NCBI GenBank assembly: GCA_964475125.1
Contig: CAYYWP010000001.1
Location: 1-64,000, forward strand
Direction: 5' to 3'
Length of the DNA stretch: 64,000 nt
DNA from: CAYYWP01 sp964475125
Lineage (GTDB): Bacteria > Desulfobacterota > Binatia > HRBIN30 > CADEER01
Position 1 is the first letter of the stretch. Each line of letters opens with the position of its first letter. A program made the translations under genes and the position numbers. Of this stretch, positions 9,213 to 17,152 are shown in pieces. A model generated the notes under the pieces. It did no database searches. It saw only the letters and a list, made by a program, of their open reading frames with translations, and was not told the DNA's origin.

Positions 9213-9494
9213 ATGGCCGAACCGGTCGAGGTGGTCATCATGGGCCAGACGTTTTCGGTGACCAGCGAAGACGGCGAAGAACATGTCCGGCGGGTCGCGG
9301 CCTACGTCGACCGGACCATGCGTGACATCGCCGGCGGTGGGCGGGTGGTCTCCTCCTTTACGGCCGCGGTGCTCGCCGCGTTGAATATCGCTAGCGAATG
9401 GCACAAACTGCAGGACGACGTCGCACGAATGGAGGCGGCGATTGCTCAACTTTCGGCTCGCTTGGAAGACGGCGGGCCCAACGTTGGGGCATGA
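9213..9494 (+). CDS. zapA: Cell division protein ZapA
   Basis: A 93-residue ZapA, which bundles FtsZ filaments at the division site. It has the family start (VEVVIMGQTFSVTSEDGEEH), the central VAAYVDRTMRDI and the ALNIASEWHKLQDDV block leading into a C-terminal dimerising coiled coil. It starts 4 bases after the small coiled-coil gene, giving a set of two division-related genes. As in many proteobacteria, a structured RNA region and fau follow. Confidence 0.92.
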   Translation: MAEPVEVVIMGQTFSVTSEDGEEHVRRVAAYVDRTMRDIAGGGRVVSSFTAAVLAALNIASEWHKLQDDVARMEAAIAQLSARLEDGGPNVGA

Positions 9495-9517
9495 GTGTAC
9501 GGAAGGGGAGAACGGAT

Positions 9518-9737
9518 CGGAACGGGTGACACACCGCGTCCAGCCCGGGGCTGGCGTGGTCGAGCGGTGAAACGCGGCGATGGTTTTACGGTGCAACGCG
9601 TGACGCGAACAAATAGAGCGACAGGAACCTCGAGTCGATTCGGCGACATAAGACGAGTGGTGAGACCAGCCGAACTGGTTGCGGTCTCGATGCTTCGCGT
9701 GACGTGATCGGGCGCTAAACCGCAGATACCCGTCCCG
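9518..9737 (+). ncRNA. ssrS: Candidate 6S RNA in the zapA-fau interval
   Basis: Between zapA and fau lie 258 bases without a convincing gene. The interval can fold into one long rod. The ends CGGAACGGGT (9518-9527) and ACCCGTCCCG (9728-9737) pair over ten positions with one mismatch. Further in, GCCCG (9543-9547) pairs with CGGGC (9709-9713). An apical hairpin GAGACCAGCCGAACTGGTTG with GGTCTC lies at about 9662-9688. 6S RNA, which binds RNA polymerase holoenzyme, sits in exactly this place in many proteobacteria, and its length (about 200 bases) and rod shape fit. I cannot confirm the central bubble by eye. Confidence 0.6.
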
Positions 9738-9752
9738 CGCCGACGCGCCGGG

Positions 9753-10451
9753 ATGGACGAAACGAAGAACGAGATTCGGCGGGCGATGCGCCAGCGCCGG
9801 CGTGCGCTCGACGCCGCCGCCGTAGCCGAGGCGGGCACGGGCGTGGTGCGTCATCTCCAAGCGCTCGCCGCGCTGCAGGGGGCCTGGTCGCTGCTCACTT
9901 ATGTGGCGACCGACAACGAGCTGCCCACGGCCGCGTTGATCGCCTGGGCTCAGGCGGCGGGAAAGCGTGTCTGGCTCCCCTGCCTGGACGGCGTCGAGAT
10001 GCAGTTCGCCGAGCTGCGCCATGGCGAGCGGCTGCGGGCCGGCGCCTACGGGATACCGGAGCCCAGTGGCCCGGCGTTTCCGGTCGCCCAGCTCGGCGAG
10101 GTTCTTGCGGCCATTCCGCTGCTCGCATGGGATGCCCGCGGCGGGCGACTCGGGCGCGGCTCCGGGCACTTCGACCGCGCCTTTGCCGGGCCCAATCGGC
10201 CGCGCTGGTTGGTCGGGCTCGGGTACGAATTCCAGCAGGTCGCGCGGCTGCCGCAGGACCCCTGGGATCTACGGCTCGACGCCGTGGTGAGCGAAAACGG
10301 GCTGCATACCTGCCGGACCGGGGACGATGCGGCCCCGCTACGAAAGGAAATCGGTGACGAACATGTCCTATGCGGTGTGGATCCTCGCCAGCGTGACGCT
10401 GGCGGTGCTGTTGGCGGTGCTGCTGGACGTCCTCCGGCGGCGGAGAGGTGA
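9753..10451 (+). CDS. fau: 5-formyltetrahydrofolate cyclo-ligase
   Basis: This enzyme converts 5-formyl-THF to 5,10-methenyl-THF using ATP. The 232-residue product shows the family start (KNEIRRAMRQRRRAL), the ATP loop region LGRGSGHFDRAF near residue 134 and the closing block DLRLDAVVSENGLHT near residue 175. Family proteins normally end about there. Here some 45 extra residues follow, and their last 98 bases overlap the start of rny. The tail looks like out-of-frame sequence and may be junk, a lost stop codon or a sequencing error. Position after zapA and the 6S candidate is the classical one. Confidence 0.9.
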   Translation: MDETKNEIRRAMRQRRRALDAAAVAEAGTGVVRHLQALAALQGAWSLLTYVATDNELPTAALIAWAQAAGKRVWLPCLDGVEMQFAELRHGERLRAGAYGIPEPSGPAFPVAQLGEVLAAIPLLAWDARGGRLGRGSGHFDRAFAGPNRPRWLVGLGYEFQQVARLPQDPWDLRLDAVVSENGLHTCRTGDDAAPLRKEIGDEHVLCGVDPRQRDAGGAVGGAAGRPPAAER

Positions 10452-11925
10452 GGGGGAGGCGCGGGCCAATCACGAAGCGGCCGAGCGCGCCCTGCGCGAG
10501 GCGCAGGTGGCGGCCGAAGCGATTCGCAAGGCAGCGGAGCTGAGCGGCAAGGAGGCCATCCTCCAGAGCAAGCAAGAGTTCGAGCAGGAGCTGCAGGAAC
10601 AACGCCGCGAGCTACAGAACAGCGAACGCCGGCTCGGCGGCCGGGAGGAAGTCCTCGATCGTCGCGCCGAACAGCTCGACAAGCGGGAAGCCGAAGCCAA
10701 GCGGCGCGAGCAGGCGCTGCGCGACGGCGAGCAGGCGGCAACGGCCAAGACGGACGAGCTGCAGCGCCTCGTCGAAGACACCCGCCGACAGCTCGAACGG
10801 ACCGCCGGCTTGACGCGCGACGAGGCGCGCAAGGAACTCGTCCAGACGATGGTCGAAGAGGCCCGGCATGACGCGGCCCGACACATCCGCCTGGTGGAAC
10901 AGGAGGCGCGCGAGGAAGCGGACCGGCAGGCCAAGAAGATCGTCTCGATCGCCATCGAGCGCCTGGCCGGAGAATTCGTCGCCGAGCGCACCGTGTCGGT
11001 GGTGCATCTGCCCAGCGACGATCTCAAGGGCCGCATCATCGGACGCGAGGGACGGAACATTCGCGCCCTCGAGGCCGCCACCGGGGTCGACCTGATCATC
11101 GACGACACCCCGGAGGCCGTCGTCGTGTCGTGCTTCAATCCGATCCGCCGCGAGATCGCCAAGCGGGCGCTGGAGCGACTGATCAGCGATGGCCGCATCC
11201 ATCCCGGCCGCATCGAGGAAGTGGTCCGCAAGGCCGAAGAATCGGTCGAGGAGAGCGTGCGCGAAGCCGGCCAAAAGGCCGTGATCGAAGTGGGCATTCA
11301 CGGCGTCCACCCAGAGCTGGTCAAGCTCGTCGGCATGCTGCAGTACCGCTACAGCTACGCCCAGAACGTGCTCATGCACTCGATCGAAGCCGCCTTCATC
11401 TGTGGCGCCATGGCCGCCGAGCTCGGCCTCAACGAGAAACAGGCGCGGCGCGCCGCGCTGCTGCATGACATCGGCAAGGCCCTCACCCACGAGGTCGAAG
11501 GCTCGCACGCCATCATCGGGGCGGACATCGCGCGCAAGTACGGCGAGTCGGCCAAGATCGTCAACGCCATCGCCGCCCATCACGAAGAGGTGAAAGCGGA
11601 GACGATTCTGGCCCCGCTCGTCGACGCCGCCGACGCCCTGTCCGGCGCCCGCCCCGGGGCCCGCCGGGAGATGCTGGAGAGCTATGTGCGCCGCCTCGAG
11701 GATCTCGAGCGCATCAGCAATTCGTTCAAGGGCGTGGAGAAGTCGTTCGCCGTCCAAGCCGGCCGCGAGATCCGCCTGATCGTGACGCCGAGTCAGGTGG
11801 GCGACGACCAAGCCGCGCTCCTGGCCCATGAGGTGGCGCGCAAGATCGAGAGCGAAATGACCTACCCGGGACAGATCAAAGTCACCGTCATTCGAGAGGT
11901 GCGGATGTCCGAGTTCGCGCGCTGA
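10354..11925 (+). CDS. rny: Ribonuclease Y
   Basis: RNase Y is a membrane-anchored endoribonuclease that starts mRNA decay. With the GTG at 10354, which has AAGGAA at a good distance, the protein is about 523 residues, the family norm. It has an N-terminal membrane segment (AVWILASVTLAVLLAVLLDV), a long charged coiled coil, a KH domain near residue 225 (GRIIGREGRNIRALEAATGV) and an HD domain with HD at LLHDIGKALTHE near residue 370. ATG at 10363 is an alternative start. The gene overlaps fau by 98 bases and is followed after 14 bases by the YmdB-like gene, a conserved neighbour of rny. Confidence 0.96.
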   Translation: MTNMSYAVWILASVTLAVLLAVLLDVLRRRRGEGEARANHEAAERALREAQVAAEAIRKAAELSGKEAILQSKQEFEQELQEQRRELQNSERRLGGREEVLDRRAEQLDKREAEAKRREQALRDGEQAATAKTDELQRLVEDTRRQLERTAGLTRDEARKELVQTMVEEARHDAARHIRLVEQEAREEADRQAKKIVSIAIERLAGEFVAERTVSVVHLPSDDLKGRIIGREGRNIRALEAATGVDLIIDDTPEAVVVSCFNPIRREIAKRALERLISDGRIHPGRIEEVVRKAEESVEESVREAGQKAVIEVGIHGVHPELVKLVGMLQYRYSYAQNVLMHSIEAAFICGAMAAELGLNEKQARRAALLHDIGKALTHEVEGSHAIIGADIARKYGESAKIVNAIAAHHEEVKAETILAPLVDAADALSGARPGARREMLESYVRRLEDLERISNSFKGVEKSFAVQAGREIRLIVTPSQVGDDQAALLAHEVARKIESEMTYPGQIKVTVIREVRMSEFAR

Positions 11926-11939
11926 CCAGCACCCTGACG

Positions 11940-12728
11940 ATGAACCTGCTTTTCCTCGGCGACATCGTCGGCAAACCGGGCCGCCTCGCGGTGTGCCGGC
12001 TGTTGCCGACGCTGGTGGCGCGCGAAGGCGCCGACTTCGTGATCGCCAACTGCGAGAACGTCGCCGGTGGGGCGGGGGTCGACCCCGACAGTTGTCGCGA
12101 GCTGTTCGACGCGGGAGTCGACGTGTTGACGTCTGGCAACCATATCTGGCGCCGCAAGGAGATCGGCGACTACCTGGACAACGAGCCGCGGCTGCTGCGG
12201 CCGGCCAATTATCCCGCTGGCGCACCGGGCAAGGGGTGGGGGGTCTTCCACACCGCTGCCGGCACCCCGGTCGGGGTCGTCAATCTTATCGGGCGGGTGT
12301 TCATGGACGCGGTGGATTGCCCGTTTCAAGCTGCCGATGGCATCCTGCCTGCCGTGCGAGCCCAGAGTGCAGTGGTCTTTGTCGATATGCATTGCGAGGC
12401 CAGCTCGGAGAAATCGGCCATGGCCTACCATGTGGCGGGGCGAGCCAGTGCGGTGATCGGCAGCCATACGCACGTGCAGTCGGCAGACGCGCGCGTCTTG
12501 CCGCCCGGCACGGCCTTTCAGACCGATGCCGGCATGTGCGGGCCGATCGACTCGATCATCGGCGTCAAGCCCGACTTGGCGCTGCGCCGCTTTCTCACCC
12601 ACCGGCCGACCCGCTTCGAGCCCGCCAATGGGCGCACCTGGGTCCAGGGAGCCGTCGTCGAGGTGGACGCCGAGAGCGGCCGCGCCACGGCGATTCGCCG
12701 CGTGCAGGAAGTCGTCGACCGGCCATGA
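11940..12728 (+). CDS. YmdB-family metallophosphoesterase
   Basis: A 262-residue member of the YmdB/TIGR00282 phosphoesterase family, whose Bacillus member hydrolyses 2',3'-cyclic AMP and affects biofilm and motility. Metal-binding motifs are intact: FLGDIVGKPGR at the start, NCENVAGG near residue 38, TSGNHIW near residue 65, DMHCEASSEK near residue 145 and GSHTHVQ near residue 175. The rny-ymdB pairing is conserved in many bacteria. Its stop overlaps the tyrS start in an ATGA. Confidence 0.92.
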   Translation: MNLLFLGDIVGKPGRLAVCRLLPTLVAREGADFVIANCENVAGGAGVDPDSCRELFDAGVDVLTSGNHIWRRKEIGDYLDNEPRLLRPANYPAGAPGKGWGVFHTAAGTPVGVVNLIGRVFMDAVDCPFQAADGILPAVRAQSAVVFVDMHCEASSEKSAMAYHVAGRASAVIGSHTHVQSADARVLPPGTAFQTDAGMCGPIDSIIGVKPDLALRRFLTHRPTRFEPANGRTWVQGAVVEVDAESGRATAIRRVQEVVDRP

Positions 12729-13921
12729 TCGCCCCCCGCGAACAGTTGGAACGGATCCGCCGCGGCACCGCGGCGATCATCCCCGAGGAGGAGCTGCGCG
12801 CCAAGCTCGAGGAGGGACGCCCGTTGCGCGTCAAGCTCGGCGTCGATCCGACGGCCCCGGACATTCACCTCGGGCACACGGTGGGGCTCAGCAAACTCCG
12901 GCAGTTTCAGGAGCTCGGCCATCACGCCGTGCTGATCATCGGCGACTTCACCGCCATGGTGGGCGATCCGAGCGGTCGTTCGGCCACGCGCCCACAGCTG
13001 GATCGGGCGGCGATCGAGGCGGCGGCCGGGACCTACCAGGCGCAGGTATTCAAGGTGCTGGACCGCGCCCGCACCGAGGTGCGCTGGAATGGCGCGTGGT
13101 TCGCGCGCATGCGTTTCGAGGACGTGATCCGCCTGGGAGCGCGCAGCACGGTGGCGCGCATGCTCGAGCGCGACGATTTCGGCACGCGCTACCGCGATGG
13201 GGCGCCGATCGGTATCCACGAGTTTCTCTATCCGCTCATGCAGGCGCACGATTCGGTCGAGATTCGCGCCGACGTCGAGCTCGGCGGCACCGATCAGACG
13301 TTCAACATCCTGCTCGGCCGCCAGTTGCAGAAGGACGCGGGGCAGCCGCAGCAGGTGGCCGTGATCCTGCCGCTGCTCGAGGGCACCGATGGCGTGCAGA
13401 AGATGAGCAAGTCGCTGGGGAACTACGTCGGCGTCGCCGAACCGGCGGGTGAGATCTTCGGCAAGGTCATGTCGATCGACGATGTCCTGATGCTGCGCTG
13501 GTTCGAGCTCTTGACCGAGGTTGACGTCGAGAGCCTGCGCGCGGGCCTGAGCAGCGGCCGCGAGCATCCCATGGACCTCAAGAAACGACTCGCCCAGGTG
13601 CTAACGGCGCGCTTTCACGGCGAGGAGGCCGCGGCACAGGCGCGGCACGCCTTCGAGGAGCGTTTTCAGGCCCGCCATCTCGACTCCAGCACCTTGGCGG
13701 AGATCGCCGTGGCGGCGCGCGATGGCGGCCTCTGGCTGCCGGGGGCGATCAGCCAAGCCGGCCTGGTGAAGTCGAACTCGGAAGCTCGGCGCCTGATCAA
13801 GCAGGGAGCCGTGCGCATCGACGGTCAGACGGTCGCCGCCGAGGTCTATCCGTGCGCGCCGGCGACACAGCTGGTAATGGAGGTCGGCAAGCGTCGCGCT
13901 GTGCGCATCCGCGTCTCCTGA
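12725..13921 (+). CDS. tyrS: Tyrosyl-tRNA synthetase
   Basis: A class I synthetase of 398 residues that charges tRNA-Tyr. The catalytic motifs are HLGHTVG near residue 47 (HIGH type) and KMSKS near residue 225. The C-terminal S4 RNA-binding domain (VKSNSEARRLIKQGAVRIDG) runs from about residue 345. The start codon overlaps the YmdB stop (ATGA). The HLGH motif and length fit the TyrRS-beta-like bacterial type (TyrZ type). Confidence 0.95.
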   Translation: MIAPREQLERIRRGTAAIIPEEELRAKLEEGRPLRVKLGVDPTAPDIHLGHTVGLSKLRQFQELGHHAVLIIGDFTAMVGDPSGRSATRPQLDRAAIEAAAGTYQAQVFKVLDRARTEVRWNGAWFARMRFEDVIRLGARSTVARMLERDDFGTRYRDGAPIGIHEFLYPLMQAHDSVEIRADVELGGTDQTFNILLGRQLQKDAGQPQQVAVILPLLEGTDGVQKMSKSLGNYVGVAEPAGEIFGKVMSIDDVLMLRWFELLTEVDVESLRAGLSSGREHPMDLKKRLAQVLTARFHGEEAAAQARHAFEERFQARHLDSSTLAEIAVAARDGGLWLPGAISQAGLVKSNSEARRLIKQGAVRIDGQTVAAEVYPCAPATQLVMEVGKRRAVRIRVS

Positions 13922-13980
13922 CGCGCGGCCGGAGCGCGCCCGGCTCGGCAGGACGGGCCCGCGCGCCCGGAGGAGGTCTC

Positions 13981-14616
13981 ATGCTCGCCGACAAAGAAGC
14001 GCGCCAACAGATCATCCAGATCGTCCACGAGCTGTTCGCCATGGGGTTGCTCACCGCCACCGGTGGCAACATCAGCGCGCGGGCGGAAGAAGACGGGACG
14101 TTCTGGATCACCCCCAGCCAGATGTACAAGGGCGGACTCACCGAGGTCGATCTGGTGCGCATCCGACCGGATGGCCAGCTCGTCGAGGGCTCCCGGACTC
14201 CGTCGGTCGAATACCAGATGCACGCCCGTTGCTACGCCGTGCGCGAGGACATCAGCGCTGCCGTACACACCCACGCGCCGGTCGCCACTGCTTTCGGCAT
14301 CTGCAACCAGACTTTTCCCCCGATCAACACCGAGGCCGTCGTGCTGGCGGATACGGTCACCGTTCCCTGGTTCATGCCGGGCTCGCGCGAGCTCGCCGAT
14401 GCGGTCGGCGAGGCACTGCGGACGGGCCGCGGCTGCATCTTGCAGAACCACGGCCTGATGACGGTCGGGGCGACGCTGCGCAAGGCGGCGACGCGCGCCA
14501 TGATGCTGGAGGAAACCGCCAAGGTCGTCCTCTACACCAAGCAGTTCGGCGGCACGGTGACGCTGCTGCCCGACGAATGGATCGGCCGCTTGGCGGCCGC
14601 GGCCGAGTTCATTTGA
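13981..14616 (+). CDS. Class II aldolase/adducin family protein
   Basis: A 211-residue zinc aldolase-fold protein. GGAGG lies directly before the ATG at 13981. It shows TGGNISARAEEDG near residue 27, the zinc pair HTHAPVA near residue 95, an acidic residue in NTEAVVLADT, and a third His in LQNHGLMTVG near residue 158. Relatives split sugar phosphates (fuculose-, ribulose- or methylthioribulose-phosphate) or act on hydroxy acids; the substrate cannot be fixed here. It follows tyrS by 60 bases. After the stop, GCCGGC pairs with GCCGGC (14619-14638), a possible weak terminator stem without a T run. Confidence 0.85.
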   Translation: MLADKEARQQIIQIVHELFAMGLLTATGGNISARAEEDGTFWITPSQMYKGGLTEVDLVRIRPDGQLVEGSRTPSVEYQMHARCYAVREDISAAVHTHAPVATAFGICNQTFPPINTEAVVLADTVTVPWFMPGSRELADAVGEALRTGRGCILQNHGLMTVGATLRKAATRAMMLEETAKVVLYTKQFGGTVTLLPDEWIGRLAAAAEFI

Positions 14617-14665
14617 CGGCCGGCGCGACGCGGCCGGCGATAGGCGCGCAGCGGCCACGACGCGG

Positions 14666-14740
14666 TTAGCCTTGATCGGACGAGAGAAACTCAACGCAGA
14701 GGCGCGGAGGCCGCAGAGAACGCGGAGCACGAGGGTCCAG
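14666..14740. repeat. Family A repeat, one-armed copy
   Basis: TTAGCCTTGATCGGACGAGA at the left, then ACTCAACGCAGAGGCGCGGA and GCAGAGAACGCGGAG, matches the right arm of the element at 2614-2813 read on the - strand. The opposite arm is missing, as if the element was broken. A full family B palindrome follows 4 bases later. Confidence 0.75.
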
Positions 14741-14744
14741 CAGG

Positions 14745-14927
14745 CCGTTGAGAAACGTGTTCCGCCCACCCTTCGGCGGGCTCAGGGCATGTCCTGAGCT
14801 CTGAGCCCGACGAAGGGTCGAAGGGTGAGCGGAACACGTTGCGGCACAGGCACTTCCCGCTCATCCTTCGGCAAGCTCAGGACGGGTCCTGAGCCCGTCG
14901 AAGGATGAGTGCGGACTCCTCCAACGG
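14745..14927. repeat. Family B twin-hairpin palindromic element, full copy
   Basis: The element begins CCGTTGAGAAACGTGTTCCG and ends CCAACGG. It holds two large hairpins. The first pairs CGTGTTCCGCCCACCCTTCG with the strand ending GGGTGAGCGGAACACG. The second pairs CGCTCATCCTTCGGC with GTCGAAGGATGAGTGCG. The core CTTCGxCGGGCTCAGG is shared by all copies. It fills the space between the converging aldolase and polX genes and could act as a two-way terminator. Confidence 0.8.
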
Positions 14928-14932
14928 ACCCG

Positions 14933-16711
14933 TTAGCGCCGGCGTGGTGCACGAGGGCGCTTTACGGTCGCCGCCGGCGCACCGCGGCGGCGATCCTTGA
15001 GGCGCGACAGGAAGCGGTCCAGCGGCAGGGTGTTGATCACGTCGGCGGCGGTGGCCCAGCCACGTCGGGCCACGGCGATGCCGTAGTCATCGGCGTAGCG
15101 CAGATGGGCAATAGCGTGCGCGTCACTGTCGATGACCAGCGGGACGCCGGCGGTGACCGCCTTGCGCACGTGCTCGTCCTTGAGGTCGAGCCGGTCGGGC
15201 AGGGCGTCGATCTCGAGCGCGGTGCCGGTGCGTTTGGCGGCGGCGATGACGGCGTCGATATCGAGGTCGACCGGCTCGCGCTTGCCGAGGACGCGCGCCG
15301 TCGGGTGAAACACGATGTCGACGTGCGGGTTTTCCATGGCGCGGATCAGGCGCGCCGTCTGCTCCTGGCGTCCGAGGTGGAAGTGCGAATGGATGGCGAC
15401 GCCCACCACGTCGAGCTCGGCAAGGAGATCGTCGCTGACGTCGAGCGAGCCGTCCTTGTCGATGTTCACCTCGGCACCGCTGAGGACGCGCAGCGTGCGG
15501 AGCCGTCGCTTCAGGGCGCGAATGGCCGCTATCTGCTGGCGCAGTTTCGGCTCGTCGGCCCCCATCATCGCCAGGCCCTGGGTGTGATCCGTAATCGCGA
15601 TGTACGCCAAGCCGTGGCGCGCCGCGGCGGCGGCCATGTCGGCGAGTGAATCGGCGCCGTCGGTCCAATCGGTTTGGATCTGCAGATCGCCGCGCAGGCT
15701 TCCGGGCTCGACCAGGCGCGGCAGGGTGCCGGCTCGAGCGGCCTGGATCTCGCCGCTGTCTTCGCGCAGCTCGGGAGGAATGTACGGCAGGCCGAGGGCG
15801 GCGTAGACGTCCTCCTCGCTGGCTCCCGCAACGGCGCGATCGCCCTTGAACAGGCCGTACTCGTTCAGTTTGAGGCCCCGTTCGATGGCCAGGCGGCGCA
15901 GGGCGACGTTGTGGTCCTTGGAGCCGGTGAAATAGTTGAGCGCCGCCCCGAAGCTGTCGGCGGGAACGATGCGCAAGTCGGCGTCCAGTCCGTTGTGCAG
16001 TTGCACCATGGTCTTGGTCGGCCCGCTGCCGTGGACGTGCACGACCTCCGGCATTGTGGTGAAGAAGCGCGTCACGGCGGTCCCGTCGTCGGTGACGACC
16101 AGAAAATCGAGGTCGCCTATGGTCTCCTTGCGCCGGCGGATCGAGCCGGCGACGGCGGCGCAGCGCACGCCGGCGAGACCGCGCAGGCGCGCCTCGACTT
16201 GGCGCGCCAGGTCGAGCACGGCGCCGAGCGGCTGCCGGCCGCGGCGCTGGCGCAGCAAGGCGATGCCGCTGAGGATTTTCGCTTCGGTGCGCTCGCCGCA
16301 ATGGGGCAACTGGCGGATCGCTCCGCTGCGGGCGGCGCGCTCGAGATCCTCGAGCGTGCGAATGCCCAGCTCCCGGTGCAGGAGCTTCACCATCTTCGGT
16401 CCGATCCCCTCGATGGCAGTGAGCGCGAGCATGTCGACCGGGGTCTGTCGGCGCAGCGCTTCCAGGTCGCGGCAGACGCCGGTTTCGACCAACTCGCCGA
16501 TCCGCTCGGCGATGCCTTTCCCCACCCCCGGCAACGCGGCCAGCGCCTTGACGCCACCGGCGGCATAGAGCTCGGCGATCGGGCGCTCGAGCGCGTCGAC
16601 CGCGTACGCCGCCTTCTCGTAGGCACGCGGCTTGAACGGCACGTCTGTCATGTCGAGGAACAATGCCATCTCCCGCAGGCGCTCGGCCACTTCGCGGTTC
16701 GCCATCGCCAT
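14933..16711 (-). CDS. polX: DNA polymerase X family protein with PHP domain
   Basis: A 592-residue bacterial PolX, a repair polymerase fused to a PHP-type 3'-5' exonuclease. The N-terminal part has helix-hairpin-helix motifs (LPGVGKGIAERIGE, IEGIGPKMVKLLH). The polymerase carboxylates are in SIRRRKETIGDLDFLVV near residue 190 and DADLRIVP near residue 245. The PHP domain starts near residue 340. Its first metal motif reads GDLQIQTDWTDG; the usual His before Thr is replaced by Gln (codon CAA). The later PHP motifs ITDHTQ, SGAEVNI, FHPTARVLG and DSDAH are intact. The polymerase part should work; exonuclease activity may be reduced. It diverges from the Rieske gene. Confidence 0.92.
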   Translation of the reverse strand: MAMANREVAERLREMALFLDMTDVPFKPRAYEKAAYAVDALERPIAELYAAGGVKALAALPGVGKGIAERIGELVETGVCRDLEALRRQTPVDMLALTAIEGIGPKMVKLLHRELGIRTLEDLERAARSGAIRQLPHCGERTEAKILSGIALLRQRRGRQPLGAVLDLARQVEARLRGLAGVRCAAVAGSIRRRKETIGDLDFLVVTDDGTAVTRFFTTMPEVVHVHGSGPTKTMVQLHNGLDADLRIVPADSFGAALNYFTGSKDHNVALRRLAIERGLKLNEYGLFKGDRAVAGASEEDVYAALGLPYIPPELREDSGEIQAARAGTLPRLVEPGSLRGDLQIQTDWTDGADSLADMAAAAARHGLAYIAITDHTQGLAMMGADEPKLRQQIAAIRALKRRLRTLRVLSGAEVNIDKDGSLDVSDDLLAELDVVGVAIHSHFHLGRQEQTARLIRAMENPHVDIVFHPTARVLGKREPVDLDIDAVIAAAKRTGTALEIDALPDRLDLKDEHVRKAVTAGVPLVIDSDAHAIAHLRYADDYGIAVARRGWATAADVINTLPLDRFLSRLKDRRRGAPAATVKRPRAPRRR

Positions 16712-16835
16712 ATCCGGATCAGTAGATCACGCCGGTGCCACCCGCTACCGCGCCTGCGCTGCGAACCTGCCCCCCGGGGTTGCGGGGGCGCACACCGCGC
16801 ACTAAGGAATCGCGATTGAGCGGAGGACAGGACGG

Positions 16836-17144
16836 ATGGCGGATTTCGTACGGGTCGCAGCGGTCGGGGACATTCCCGTCGGCCAGGGGAGAATGTACGA
16901 GGTGAATGGACGCAGTATCGCGATCTTCAACGTCGCGGGTCAGCTCCATTGCATCGACAACCTCTGCGAGCACCAGCAGGGTCCCCTCGGCGAGGGCGAC
17001 CTGGAGGGCTGTGTCGTGACCTGCCCATGGCACGGTTGGACCTACGACGTCACCAGCGGTGAGTCGCCAGACGACCCCGATACGCGGGTGGAGTGTTTCG
17101 CCCTCAAGGTCGAGGGCGACGACATCTTGGTGGCCGTCGGCTGA
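16836..17144 (+). CDS. Rieske [2Fe-2S] ferredoxin
   Basis: A 102-residue soluble Rieske protein. The cluster ligands are visible as CEHQ near residue 44 and CPWHGW near residue 62, giving C-x-H and C-x-x-H. It has no membrane anchor and no catalytic oxygenase domain, so it resembles the small ferredoxin subunits (NirD or biphenyl-dioxygenase ferredoxin type) that pass electrons to other enzymes. GGAGGA lies eight bases before the ATG. It begins a + strand unit with the ygfZ-like gene 8 bases downstream, which suggests a link to Fe-S cluster or folate-dependent repair work. Confidence 0.9.
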   Translation: MADFVRVAAVGDIPVGQGRMYEVNGRSIAIFNVAGQLHCIDNLCEHQQGPLGEGDLEGCVVTCPWHGWTYDVTSGESPDDPDTRVECFALKVEGDDILVAVG

Positions 17145-17152
17145 GGGCACGC

